This document shows, piece by piece, positions 35,173-43,621 of a DNA stretch of 64,000 nt. Made by a program: the position numbers and the translations under genes. Positions within the stretch are counted from its first letter, which is position 1, and each line of letters opens with the position of its first letter. The stretch is from Paraburkholderia graminis C4D1M. Its GTDB lineage: Bacteria; Pseudomonadota; Gammaproteobacteria; Burkholderiales; Burkholderiaceae. The DNA lies in the NCBI RefSeq assembly GCF_000172415.1, contig NZ_ABLD01000001.1, positions 248,001 through 312,000 on the forward strand, written 5' to 3'. The notes beneath the pieces were generated by a model. It was given only the letters and a program-made list of their open reading frames with translations, was not told where the DNA came from and ran no database searches.

Positions 35173-36688
35173 GATTGTCCTCGCGGTCTCTTAGCCGATC
35201 ATACCGGCCGACATTGGCCTGCGGCTCGACGGTCAGCGTGAACGCCTGTGGCGTCTGCAGCGGTGGCACAGGCGGGCTGTCAAGCAGGCGGCTCAGGATG
35301 TTCAGCACCGTCTGCTTGTTCGGCGCGCCAGCCTCGAATGCCAGCTCGACGGCAGCGAGCACCATCTGTTCGTCGTGCAGCAGCACGAGCGCCAGAATCT
35401 CGACCATCTCCCGGTCGCCCCCCGGGCGCTTGAGCAGCACGCCCTGCAGCTTGCGGAAGCCAGCTGGAAACTCGGTGAAGGGTGCACCGTTGCGAAGCGC
35501 TCCCGGTTTGCGCTGCAGGACTGCCAGGTAGTGACGCCAGTCGTAGATGGTCTCGCCGTGGTTGTGGCTGCGGTTGATACGCCGTTCGTGCTCGGCGATC
35601 ACCTGACCTCCGGCGACGAAGACAAGCTTTGCGGCATACACGCGCAGGCTGATGGGCCGGTTGGCAAACGACGCCGGTACGCTATAGCGGTTGCGCTCGA
35701 AGTTCACCAGGCAGGTGGGCGAAACGCGCTTGGTATGTTCGACGAAACCATCGAATGGCTGGCCCACCGGCATCAGGTGTGGACGCTCGGCCGCCCACGC
35801 ATCCCAAATGGTCGTGTCGTGCTCCGGGTGCCGCGTCTGTTGCCACAGCAGCACGCACTGGTCGGCCAGCCAGTCGTTAAGCGCGGCGAGCGAGCCGAAC
35901 GCCGGCGCTTTCTGCCAAAGCCGGTGACGGCTGTCCTGGACGTTCTTCTCTATCTGCCCCTTCTCCCAGCCCGAGGCGACATTGCAGAACTCGGCGTCAA
36001 ACAGGTAGTGACTAACCATCGCGCTGAAGCGCGCGTTGACCTCGCGCACCTTGCCGGGTCGCACTCTGTCAACGGCGGTCTTCATGTTGTCATAGATGCC
36101 GCGGCGTGGAATGCCGCCCCAGGCGACGAACGCGTGATAGTGCGCGTCGAACAGCATCTCGTGAGTCTGAAGCAGGTAGGCGCGCAGGAAGAAGGCGCGG
36201 CTATGGCTGAGCTTGAGCTGTGCGACCTGCAGCTTGGTGCGCTCGCCATTGATAACGGCCCAGTCCTCGCTCCAGTCAAACTGGAACGCTTCGCCAGCGG
36301 CAAACCGCAGCGGCACGAACGTTCCCCGTCCCGTTGTCTTTGCCTGCTCGTGCTGCTCCTGCCGCCAGCGCCGAGCGAACGCCGCCACCCGGTCGTAAGA
36401 GCCGGTGAAGCCGAGCGCGCACAGATCTGCGTGGATCTGCTTCAGGGTTCTTCGCTGCTTGCGGGGCCGGTTCGCTTCGGTCTTCAGCCAGCTCGAGAGC
36501 TTCGCAGCGAACCCGTCGAGCTTGCTGGGACTGTGTCGTTCCGGATAGGCGGGCAGGACCGTACCGGCCCGAATGTAACGCCGGACCGTGTTTCTCGACA
36601 CGCCCAGTCGTTTGGCAATCTCGCGCAACGAGACATGATCGCGAAAGTGCCAGCGTCGGATGATGCTCAATATAGCCACGTCGATCAC
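35162..36688 (-). CDS. istA: IS21 transposase IstA
   Basis: A 508-residue transposase with an N-terminal helix-turn-helix ([20 protein letters not shown]) and an integrase core whose acidic residues are in [10 protein letters not shown] (near 140), YDNMKTAV (near 200) and [10 protein letters not shown] (near 240). No frameshift or stop is seen, so the element may be active. The gene lies entirely within the inverted repeats. Confidence 0.97.
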   Translation of the reverse strand: MIDVAILSIIRRWHFRDHVSLREIAKRLGVSRNTVRRYIRAGTVLPAYPERHSPSKLDGFAAKLSSWLKTEANRPRKQRRTLKQIHADLCALGFTGSYDRVAAFARRWRQEQHEQAKTTGRGTFVPLRFAAGEAFQFDWSEDWAVINGERTKLQVAQLKLSHSRAFFLRAYLLQTHEMLFDAHYHAFVAWGGIPRRGIYDNMKTAVDRVRPGKVREVNARFSAMVSHYLFDAEFCNVASGWEKGQIEKNVQDSRHRLWQKAPAFGSLAALNDWLADQCVLLWQQTRHPEHDTTIWDAWAAERPHLMPVGQPFDGFVEHTKRVSPTCLVNFERNRYSVPASFANRPISLRVYAAKLVFVAGGQVIAEHERRINRSHNHGETIYDWRHYLAVLQRKPGALRNGAPFTEFPAGFRKLQGVLLKRPGGDREMVEILALVLLHDEQMVLAAVELAFEAGAPNKQTVLNILSRLLDSPPVPPLQTPQAFTLTVEPQANVGRYDRLRDREDNHAA

Positions 36689-36960
36689 TCCGTTCCCCTG
36701 CCCGTTCCCGAGCAGGTCAGTGTTCTACGTGGGTCAATATTCGATGCAAATTACTGCGTAGGGTGGGTCAGGATTCAGTGCAAATCAACACTAAAATCCC
36801 TGCGCGCGTGGGAGCGCTTGCTCCCGAGTCGGCGGTCGCGGGTGAAGGTCGTACGTATTCGTGGGCAAATCGGACGCGGAAACGAGTCCGGGGACAGACG
36901 TGGCGGCGGTCGTCGCACACGCAAGATAGTGCCTAAAGTGAATCTTACATATGAACCTTA

Positions 36961-36978
36961 AATCGCATATGTGCGATT
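36961..36978. promoter_or_regulatory. Operator-like palindrome upstream of the DUF6471 gene
   Basis: AATCGCA-TATG-TGCGATT is a perfect seven-base inverted repeat 64 bases before the DUF6471 start. A near copy (AATCGCA-TATG-TGTGATT) lies at 37619-37636, followed by AATCGCG-TATG at 37638. Shape and place suggest a dimeric regulator's binding site. Confidence 0.5.
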
Positions 36979-37042
36979 ATAGGACCGAATTCGAGGGAGG
37001 CAAGGAATAATCCGCCTTTTGCGCTGAGTTAAGGCTGGGCGG

Positions 37043-37276
37043 ATGGCAGACTGGTACAAATTAGCTCGAAACGTACTTCGCGCCGAACTGGTTCGGCAGG
37101 GGGTGAGCTATCGCGAGCTTGCCGAGCTACTAACGCAACTCGGCGTCGTCGAAACCGAGCGCTCAGTTGCGAGCAAGATGTCACGAGGTAGTTTTTCGTT
37201 CGCGTTCTATCTGCAGGTCATGAAAGCCTTGGGCCGGCCCACGGCTCACATTGACCTCACGGACATTGCCAATTAG
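37043..37276 (+). CDS. DUF6471-domain protein, probable small DNA-binding protein
   Basis: The 77-residue product starts MADWYKLARNVLRAELVRQG, and YRELAELLTQLG with ASKMSRGSFSFAFYLQVMKALG has the layout of a Cro/CI-like helix-turn-helix; the whole matches the small DUF6471 family. It follows the IS21 right end by about 250 bases and has a palindrome in front. A role as repressor of its own gene and of the downstream cluster is an inference. Confidence 0.75.
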   Translation: MADWYKLARNVLRAELVRQGVSYRELAELLTQLGVVETERSVASKMSRGSFSFAFYLQVMKALGRPTAHIDLTDIAN

Positions 37277-37854
37277 CCGTCATGGATTCCGACGGCGTTG
37301 CTACCGATGGAGGGGCGGCACCGGGGTGCAACCTCGACAATTGACGCCTCTTACCAGCGCTGTCGTCACCTGAAGGCAATGCATCGGCTAGCCAGTGTCC
37401 TTGCGTTTGCAAGTCCGGGGCTGCAAGTCTGCCGTCCGCTTGAGGGGGGCGCCGTCCTAGGTGCTGGAACGCGGCACCGGCGCCAACAGCCCTTTCCAAT
37501 CGTCGCTGCTGCGTCGGCCACTGTCCTCCAGCGAGCTTACGAGCGAAAGTCCCGCGAACGCCTGTCATATAACCGCAGGGCATGAATCCGTAGCCGCTCA
37601 GACCATTTTGCAATATGAAATCGCATATGTGTGATTAAAATCGCGTATGTGGCATAGTCTAGCTGTGAAACGGGCAGTCGACGCACAGAACGACCCTTTG
37701 TGGAGGCCTCTAACAGTGCAGTCGGCTGGGGCCGGCCCTGCATGGTCGAGCGCGTTCTGAAGCGATTTATACATGAGCGACTGGGCTCCATGCGAGAACT
37801 GCCCATCAAGTAGGGCGCGAAAGTAGGGGCTTCAACGCCCCGAAGGGAGCTTCA
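37277..37854. other. Gene-poor interval with operator-like sites
   Basis: No convincing gene is visible in these 578 bases. They contain two further copies of the AATCGCATATG motif at 37619-37650, a hairpin GGGGC-TTCAA-CGCCCC at about 37829, and a 23-codon frame (37742-37813, MVERVLKRFIHERLGSMREL) that may be the end of a lost gene. Confidence 0.45.
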
Positions 37855-38094
37855 ATGACCAAACCTGAAGAGCGCACGCGCGCCGTGACCGAGACGCGGT
37901 TGTTCCTGGAGACCCTTCACGGCTCCCAAGATGAGATTATGTGGGGTCTTGTTCGGTCGGTTGCATTGCAACTGCTCCGTCATTATCCGCTCGACCTTGA
38001 CCTTGCCGCGTCGGCGGAGGCTTTGCCGGAAATATGGGCGACTCCGCCCTCCGAGCAGGCGCACTGCCTCTGTCGATGTACCGGCGACGGCTAG
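37855..38094 (+). CDS. BPSL0761-family small protein
   Basis: The 79-residue product (MTKPEERTRAVTETRLFLETL, then LRSVALQLLRHYP-like and LPEIWATPP segments) matches the small Burkholderia family named after BPSL0761, whose function is unknown. The start follows GAAGGGAGCTTCA. Such genes commonly sit among prophage or island genes. The last residues (HCLCRCTGDG) are Cys-rich and may be a changed end. Confidence 0.65.
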   Translation: MTKPEERTRAVTETRLFLETLHGSQDEIMWGLVRSVALQLLRHYPLDLDLAASAEALPEIWATPPSEQAHCLCRCTGDG

Positions 38095-38518
38095 TCGATG
38101 CGCTCGCCGAGACAGATAGGAGTGCGATGAAGATAGGGGTAAGTCGGGGGGCGTGAGCATGTATCGCAGCAATCGACGGCGACACAGACGAGCGACTCAA
38201 CGGTGACGCTGGAGATTCGCGTTTGCGCTCAATCAGTAGGTGGCAGAACGTAGTAGTCGTATTACGTTGCAAGCTGGTGGCGCTGGGGAGGGCGGGTTAG
38301 CTCAGTCGCGCGTGGTTGTCCGAAAACGAAAACAAACACGTCTAACTGCGAAGCTCGAGCGAGCTGCCTATTTTCGAATGAATCGCGGGAGAATCGCGTT
38401 GACGTACGGCGTCGCGTCAGTCAGAAGGTCCAAGTTGCGCGCAGGGCGATGTTTTTGAGCGGGGCGATAGGCGGACCGGCTTTGAGCCGAAGGCTGCGGC
38501 GAGGAAGGAAAAGTGGAC
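38095..38518. other. Gene-free interval
   Basis: This 424-base stretch contains no frame with a plausible ribosome site or protein-like composition and no clear hairpin. The last 30 bases hold the ribosome site (GAGGAAGGAAAA) of the next gene. Confidence 0.4.
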
Positions 38519-38944
38519 ATGAGCGCCGACGAGCATTTACACCCCGGTGATGCTCCGGTTCAGACGGGAGTCTCCGTTTATTTGGGGGACGGCGGCGGCA
38601 CCACGCTAGAGGTAGTCTGCGACGGGGTGTCCCAACGGTCCAAAGGCTCGATATGGGAGCGCGCTGTTGATTGCCTTGCACGACCGTCTCCTCGAGGCCC
38701 GTTCGCTGTCGCCAAGCATTTCATGATTCTCGTCTATGAAACTCGGCTTGTCACGGACGCTGACCATCGCTTTTTGGAGACATATAGCGTTAAGGTCTCT
38801 TGCGACGAGAAGTTTGCATACGCGAGTGTGGGAACGGCAAATTTGCAGACGGAACTTGCGCCCCTTCCGTATCTCGTAGGCGACGACGTTGTCACTATAT
38901 CCAGGAGCGTCCTGACGGCTGCGTCGCGTCGGAGATTCCACTAA
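38519..38944 (+). CDS. Unknown protein A of an island gene set
   Basis: A 141-residue soluble protein starting MSADEHLHPGDAP; a GTG two codons upstream is an alternative start closer to the GGAAGG site. The C-terminal part (FAYASVGTANLQTELAPLPY, LVGDDVVTISRSVL) has a shortened homologue at 40931-41173. It lies 10 bases before the next gene, so the two are probably one operon. No family recognised. Confidence 0.6.
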   Translation: MSADEHLHPGDAPVQTGVSVYLGDGGGTTLEVVCDGVSQRSKGSIWERAVDCLARPSPRGPFAVAKHFMILVYETRLVTDADHRFLETYSVKVSCDEKFAYASVGTANLQTELAPLPYLVGDDVVTISRSVLTAASRRRFH

Positions 38945-38954
38945 GGACCGCATC

Positions 38955-39332
38955 ATGAAAGTCATCGAACCCTGCATTTGTTCCGTGACTTTGAGCGAGT
39001 CTACCGTGATGCTGTTGCCACGCGATAGCGGCAAGACGGATGGGCAACACGTTCGACGCGCTTATCCCGCTAGTATGCGTTGGACGCGCGAGCGCGGCCT
39101 CTCTAAGGGCCGGTCGTATGAAGCTTTGTATCAAGGCGAATGGCATGTCGACCATCTTTGCTACTGTGAGCAGTTACCTGCATCAGGGGAACAGTCTTGG
39201 GCCGCCAGGACATGGCCACTAACGAAAGTGCGAGACCTACTGTCGAGATTGCGAGACGTCGACCCTGATGCGTCGTACTATGGCCGCCTCCCGGCGCCGA
39301 TGCAAGCGAGGCTGACGGAGCGTGCGCCGTGA
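38955..39332 (+). CDS. Unknown protein B of an island gene set
   Basis: The 125-residue product starts MKVIEPCICSVTLSESTVML and is preceded by AAGGACCGCATC. It is rich in Arg, Trp and Tyr, with a CYCEQLPASGEQSW segment, and has no signal peptide or membrane helix. It lies between proteins A and C on the same strand. I do not recognise it. Confidence 0.55.
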   Translation: MKVIEPCICSVTLSESTVMLLPRDSGKTDGQHVRRAYPASMRWTRERGLSKGRSYEALYQGEWHVDHLCYCEQLPASGEQSWAARTWPLTKVRDLLSRLRDVDPDASYYGRLPAPMQARLTERAP

Positions 39333-39500
39333 CGTGGGCGAAAGAGCTGTGGACATGTGAAAGGGGCTTCTTCGAAAGCGGTGAGATTTTCAATGTTCAC
39401 CATTCGTTTTCCTATGGACTTATCGTGGGAAGGGCCACGTCGACGGAGCAATGGCCGCCTGACCAAGTCGTCATACGGTCAGCAATGCCGGAGGCGCGAT

Positions 39501-40511
39501 ATGGTTGACTCCGGCTGGGACATCGCTATGCGACGTATCGACGCTATCTATGACGTCCCGCAATTTTTGGCGTCGTCCCTCGTGCGCAGAATCGCAACAA
39601 ACAATTTCCGGCTCTCGACCGCGGACCGTACTAAGTTCGCAAGGCTCCCCGACGAGGTCATTGCTCGCATAGAAGACATCGTTCGCGATGCTTACCTCGA
39701 AGCTGGAGAAGACGTCGGCGGCGACATTCTGCGCGAGCATCTCTGGCAGCAAGCACTCGAAGGCCGTCGAGAAATGGTCGCATGCGGGGACCTGTTGACG
39801 CCTGCGGACTTCGGAGCGCGCATCGGCGCGAGCGACAAGCGGCTCGCACGTTTGCTAGATGACGGCAGCGTATTTGCAATCGAGGTCGACGGAGTTCAAT
39901 ACGTGCCCGCTGTCCTGGCCAACCCGTCGCTGAACAGGAAGCGTCTGCAGGCAATCTGCCAGCTCATAGTGCCTGCGCCTCCGATGAGCCGACTGGAGTT
40001 CCTGGTGTCGCAGAACGGGAGTCTTGGCGACCGACGCCCGCTGGACATGCTCGAAGACGACAACGATTTCAAGACGCTACGGCAAGCAGCAGTAGCGTGG
40101 GCCGCGCAGTGGTCGCGCACCATCGTGAAAATGTATGAGGGAATGCACGAGACGGAGCCAAATGACGTCTCGCCGTTGTACACAGCGACCGCGGAAATTG
40201 ACCCTCGACGGCCGCTATGGGAGCGCGCCTCGGAGGCGCTTCACGCCCATGGATACCAATGGCCGCTTGGCCCTTATACGGACGTCCGACAATTCACCCT
40301 CTTTGTTGAGCGACAAACAGCTGGGGATAGTGCGCCGACGCCAGAGGCTTGCGTTCAAATCGTAGTGGACGGCGAAGATATCCGCATCCGGATTGTTGCT
40401 GCGCCCGGTGCAACGCTTAGGTCAAGGACAATGCCTACGGGCAATCACAAAGGCCTTATTGATATTGCGAAGCGAGTCATCGCTCATCTCACCAATGCGA
40501 AACGTGCCTGA
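39501..40511 (+). CDS. Unknown protein C with HTH and Xre/ParS-like region
   Basis: From the ATG at 39501, behind GGAGGCGCGAT, the product is 336 residues. Residues about 95-145 look like a helix-turn-helix selector (LLTPADFGARIGASDKRLAR, GVQYVPAVLANPS) and about 150-215 (FLVSQNGSLGDRRPLDMLED, then AVAWAAQWS) recall the DUF2384 region of MbcA/ParS/Xre antitoxins. The remaining 120 residues are unknown. A second, broken copy of residues about 120-265 lies at 41656-42120. It is not placed in a toxin pair that I can recognise. Confidence 0.55.
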   Translation: MVDSGWDIAMRRIDAIYDVPQFLASSLVRRIATNNFRLSTADRTKFARLPDEVIARIEDIVRDAYLEAGEDVGGDILREHLWQQALEGRREMVACGDLLTPADFGARIGASDKRLARLLDDGSVFAIEVDGVQYVPAVLANPSLNRKRLQAICQLIVPAPPMSRLEFLVSQNGSLGDRRPLDMLEDDNDFKTLRQAAVAWAAQWSRTIVKMYEGMHETEPNDVSPLYTATAEIDPRRPLWERASEALHAHGYQWPLGPYTDVRQFTLFVERQTAGDSAPTPEACVQIVVDGEDIRIRIVAAPGATLRSRTMPTGNHKGLIDIAKRVIAHLTNAKRA

Positions 40512-40818
40512 CGACTTCCCCCGAGACGTTCTACCAGCGTCGCTACCTGGGGCACAGCCTAAGCTCGCCGCGCGTCTCATCGACGGCAAGTTTGTTGTCG
40601 GGCAGACCGACGACGAGCGCTGCGCACGATGGGAAATATGTGAAGACCTCGCCCAGCAACTCGTCGCAAAGGCTCGAAAAGAAGCCGCGAAGTATCCGCA
40701 TCGTTCGCGCGAGGTCACGCTGCAGCGAATAAGACGCGCGATTGAAGACAAGGGTTGGGTAAGGGCTGTGGAGGCGGGCTGGCTAATCCAACGGCTGCGA
40801 GCGTTGCTCAACTGGTAG
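40495..40818 (+). CDS. Unknown small protein D
   Basis: The ATG at 40495 lies within the end of gene C (17-base overlap), giving 107 residues starting MRNVPDDFPRDVLPASLPGAQPK. It is charged and helical (CEDLAQQLVAKARKEAAKYP; LQRIRRAIEDKGW). Similar small proteins occur in Burkholderia genomes, as far as I recall, without known function. The overlap with C suggests coupled expression. Confidence 0.65.
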   Translation: MRNVPDDFPRDVLPASLPGAQPKLAARLIDGKFVVGQTDDERCARWEICEDLAQQLVAKARKEAAKYPHRSREVTLQRIRRAIEDKGWVRAVEAGWLIQRLRALLNW

Positions 40819-40930
40819 CAAACAGCTGCACGAAGGCTCGCACGTTTTTGGCAGCATCAAAGCCGCCGTCCCGCGCACGACGGAGCGCGCTTTTCGCTCT
40901 TTAAAGAGGTCATGAAGTTGCTCGAGATAC

Positions 40931-41173
40931 GTGCCGACCAGTGCAGCATGCCGCAACCGCTCAGCGACTGTTTTAATTGTTGGTCACAAACTAGGCAGCG
41001 AAATTCAGCCCCTCGCACCTCTCGATATCCATGCGCACAACGGAGGAGCGAGTGCGAGCATAGTGTCCGCAGACTTTCCGAGGGTAGACACTGAAAGCGT
41101 TCCTTACGCGTTGGACGATGACGTCGCAATGATTGCGTGCAAGGTGCTGCCGAGCGTCGTCCGTGCTGGTTGA
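40931..41173 (+). pseudogene. Shortened relative of island protein A
   Basis: An 80-codon frame whose last 45 residues (SIVSADFPRVDTESVPYALD, DDVAMIACKVLPSVVRAG) align without gaps to the end of protein A (YLVGDDVVTISRSVL region). The N-terminal half of A is missing. There is no good ribosome site, so this is probably a worn second copy. The interval 40819-41336 shows nothing else. Confidence 0.45.
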
Positions 41174-41336
41174 CGACCGCATATGCGTGGTATTGGACGA
41201 GCATCAGACGTGCAATGCTCGAAGATGTGCTAGCGCAGTCCGCGTGGTGCCGCGAAAACTCAGCGCGGACCGACCCGCTCGTCAGTAGGAGCGAGCCCCC
41301 AGTGCTTGCGGAACAGAAGACAAAACTGGAGCTGAT

Positions 41337-41615
41337 GTGCGATACGAGAATTTGATTGCCGATGCTCGCGATGCCGGGCTAACAGAGTCCACGCGCGTAC
41401 GTGCCGCGTTTGATGCCATTTATTGCTGTTCTCTGCAGCTGGAATCGTTGGCGCAGTCGTTGGCGGCCCTCGGGCTGAACGCAGACGACGTCTCGCTTGT
41501 CAGCCGGTTGGCCGACTGGGTCGTGAACGTAGCACCACTTGAGCCGCTGCCCATGTCGCCAAGCGAGGCAGTGGCGCTCGCGGAGCGCGTTCACAAAGTC
41601 ATTGGAGGCAAATAG
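41337..41615 (+). CDS. Small helical protein, unknown function
   Basis: A 92-residue protein starting at GTG or the following codons (MRYENLIADARDAGLTESTR), with helical segments AAFDAIYCCSLQLESLAQSL and SPSEAVALAERVHKVIGG. Composition is that of a real soluble protein. Its last 24 coding bases recur with two changes at 50809-50832, where the rest of the gene is absent. Family not recognised. Confidence 0.5.
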   Translation: MRYENLIADARDAGLTESTRVRAAFDAIYCCSLQLESLAQSLAALGLNADDVSLVSRLADWVVNVAPLEPLPMSPSEAVALAERVHKVIGGK

Positions 41616-41655
41616 CGGCGTCTGCGCACTCTGCTCAAGGAAGGGGACGTTTGCG

Positions 41656-42120
41656 ATGGACGTCGACGACACGGCATACTACTCAGCCATGCTTGCAGCC
41701 CCCGACCTGGGCCGCTACAGATTGCAAGCAGTTTGCCGAATCATTGTTCCGGGCCCCCAGGGCTCCCGGCTGGACTTTCTAACGTCGCAGCGTGGAAGCC
41801 TCGGTGACCGCAGCCCTCTGCAAATGCTCAGCGACGACAGTGATTTCAAATCGTTGCAACAAGCGGCTGCGGCGTGGGCAGCAGAGTGGTCACGCACTGC
41901 CGTCAAAATGTACGAAGGCCTGCACGACACAGAGCCGACTGATGTTGAGCCACTGTACACAGCAGTTGCGGTGATTGACCCTCGTAAATCATCGTTGGAA
42001 CGCGCATCCGAAGCGCTCCAATTACACGGTATGAATAGCCTCTCCGGCCGTACCCTGACACTCGAAATTTCTCTCTCTTCATCGCGCGTCAAACAACTGA
42101 GTGCTCCTTGTCAACACAGG
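41656..42120 (+). pseudogene. Broken second copy of island protein C
   Basis: MDVDDTAYYSAMLAAPDLGR and the following residues align with residues about 126-250 of protein C (GSLGDRSPLQMLSDDSDFKS against GSLGDRRPLDMLEDDNDFKT). After LQLHG the match shifts frame by one base, and in the shifted frame a TGG codon of C is TAG here (YE-stop-PLRPYPDTRNFSLF against YQWPLGPYTDVRQFTLF). The N-terminal 120 residues are absent. It is therefore a pseudogene. Confidence 0.75.
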
Positions 42121-42136
42121 AAGCTTGATGACGAAG

Positions 42137-42170
42137 AAGCCGGCACGAGTGTCTGCTCGTGCCGGCTTTT
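42137..42170. terminator. Strong hairpin terminator after the catabolic operon
   Basis: A perfect 13-base stem (AAGCCGGCACGAG and CTCGTGCCGGCTT) with a six-base loop lies just beyond the MFS gene stop on the minus strand. On the plus strand it is followed by TTTT, so it may stop transcription from both sides. Confidence 0.85.
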
Positions 42171-42186
42171 CACAGTAGCGATAATG

Positions 42187-43494
42187 CTATCGGCGACGAT
42201 TGTTCACGAGGGCAGCCGGAACGAAGAGGACAAGCAGCCCTCCGATAACGAGGCTCACTGCCAGCGCAAGCACCCCGGCGCCCGCCGAGCCAGAAGCTTG
42301 CTTGATGACCCCAATCAGCGACGGGCTGACCACGCCGGAGATACTGCCGACCGAGTTGGCCAATGCCAATCCTGCAGCTGCGGCTGCGCCACCGAGGAAG
42401 GCGGGAGGAATAACCCAGAACTGCGAGATGGTGGTCATTACGCCCATTGTGCCCACCGTCAACGCAATCATCGCCGCCAAGGTTGAACCCGAGAACCATA
42501 CGCTCATCGCGAGACCAAACGCGCCAACGAGTCCCGGGACAATTAGATGCCAACGACGTTCGCCTGTGCGGTCTGAATTGTGACTTACCAACACCATTGC
42601 CAGCGCACCGGCGGCGTAGGGAACCGCAGTCAGCAAGCCCACATGGAACGGGTCAGATACGCCGCTTGATTTAATCAGAGTAGGAAGCCAGAAGCTGACG
42701 CCATACAAGCCCATTGTGTAGAAGAAGTAGACGGCGCTGACCAGAAGTACCTTCGGACTCAGCAATCCATCCTTCAGGGAATGCAACGCGCTCGCGGGAG
42801 CTTCCTCCTTGAGCTTTTCTTCAATCAAATCCTTTTGCTCTTCGCTCAGCCACTTCGCGTCGCGTACCTTGTCGTCAAGGTAGAAGAATGCGACGATACC
42901 CAGCAGCGCAGTCGGAACTCCCTCGACCAGAAAAAGCCATTGCCAGCCGGCAAATCCGTGCGAACCGTTGAATGCCGTCATAATCCAGCCGGACAGCGGC
43001 CCTCCAATCACGCCGGACATGGGGATGCCAGTGAGGAAAAGTGCGGTAACTTTCGAACGCCGCGATGCCGGGAACCAGTAGGTCAGGTAAAGCACAATTG
43101 CGGGAAAGAAGCCCGCTTCAGCAATGCCAAGGAGAAACCGCATCACATAGAACATTGTCGGAGTGTTGACGAACATCATTGCGGCTGAGATAAGACCCCA
43201 TGTCACCATGATTCGCGCAATCCAGCGCCGCGGCCCGACACGCAAGAGCAGCAAATTGCTTGGAACTTCAAAGAGTAGATAACCGACAAAAAAGACGCTT
43301 GCGCCAAATCCGTAGACCGCTTCGCTAAAGCCAAGGTCGCTCAGCATCTGGAGCTTGGCGAAAGCGACGTTGATGCGGTCAAGATAGGCAAACAGATAAC
43401 AGACAAACAGGAACGGTAGTAGGCGCCATGTCGCTTTCGTAAAAGCGGACATGTCCGCGCTTTCCACGTAGGTGGCGGGGATATGGGAACTCAC
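42187..43494 (-). CDS. MFS anion:cation symporter (phthalate/tartrate permease type)
   Basis: A GTG at 43494 behind TAGGAGACACACC gives 435 residues; an ATG at 43452 is an alternative. The 12-helix protein has the ACS-family features LFAYLDRINVAFAKLQM (helix 1) and GIAEAGFFPAIVLYLTYWFP (helix 4). Family members import organic anions with protons or sodium. As the last gene of the minus-strand catabolic cluster it probably imports the substrate. It is followed by a strong terminator. Confidence 0.9.
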   Translation of the reverse strand: MSSHIPATYVESADMSAFTKATWRLLPFLFVCYLFAYLDRINVAFAKLQMLSDLGFSEAVYGFGASVFFVGYLLFEVPSNLLLLRVGPRRWIARIMVTWGLISAAMMFVNTPTMFYVMRFLLGIAEAGFFPAIVLYLTYWFPASRRSKVTALFLTGIPMSGVIGGPLSGWIMTAFNGSHGFAGWQWLFLVEGVPTALLGIVAFFYLDDKVRDAKWLSEEQKDLIEEKLKEEAPASALHSLKDGLLSPKVLLVSAVYFFYTMGLYGVSFWLPTLIKSSGVSDPFHVGLLTAVPYAAGALAMVLVSHNSDRTGERRWHLIVPGLVGAFGLAMSVWFSGSTLAAMIALTVGTMGVMTTISQFWVIPPAFLGGAAAAAGLALANSVGSISGVVSPSLIGVIKQASGSAGAGVLALAVSLVIGGLLVLFVPAALVNNRRR

Positions 43495-43621
43495 GGTGTG
43501 TCTCCTAGAGGCCTTCGTGTAAGCGGCGGGTGTCTGATTTTTTGACTCTTCTCCGCCGAAGTGTGATTCTTGCGCGCGCTTCAAACTATCGGCGCGCACG
43601 AGCTTGCACTGCGCTCTCTGA

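Larger units (their letters stand above)
34323..36790. mobile_element. IS21-family insertion sequence, complete, no target duplication
   Basis: A perfect 28-base inverted repeat bounds it: TGTTGATTTGCACTGAATCC and eight more bases at 34323-34350, with its complement at 36763-36790. Inner related copies (GATTTGCATTGAATTCTGAC at 34351; GTGGGTCAATATTCGATGCA at 36730) are the multiple transposase sites of IS21. It carries istA and istB. The flanks, CTCATC on the left and CTAAAA on the right, show no 4-8 base duplication, so the junction may have arisen by recombination or deletion between copies. Confidence 0.92.

Noticed and set aside
36885..36900. GGGGACAGACG as the missing transposon end
   Set aside because: Only the GGGACAG core matches, the rest of the 20-base repeat does not, and there is no second copy beside it.
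35375..36961. A 528-codon plus-strand frame opposite istA
   Set aside because: Lies over the transposase gene and runs through the IS right end; no motif or ribosome site.
42535..42550. GGGACAATT as an inverted copy of the transposon end repeat
   Set aside because: It lies within the conserved coding sequence of the MFS gene and matches only the core; no neighbouring copies.
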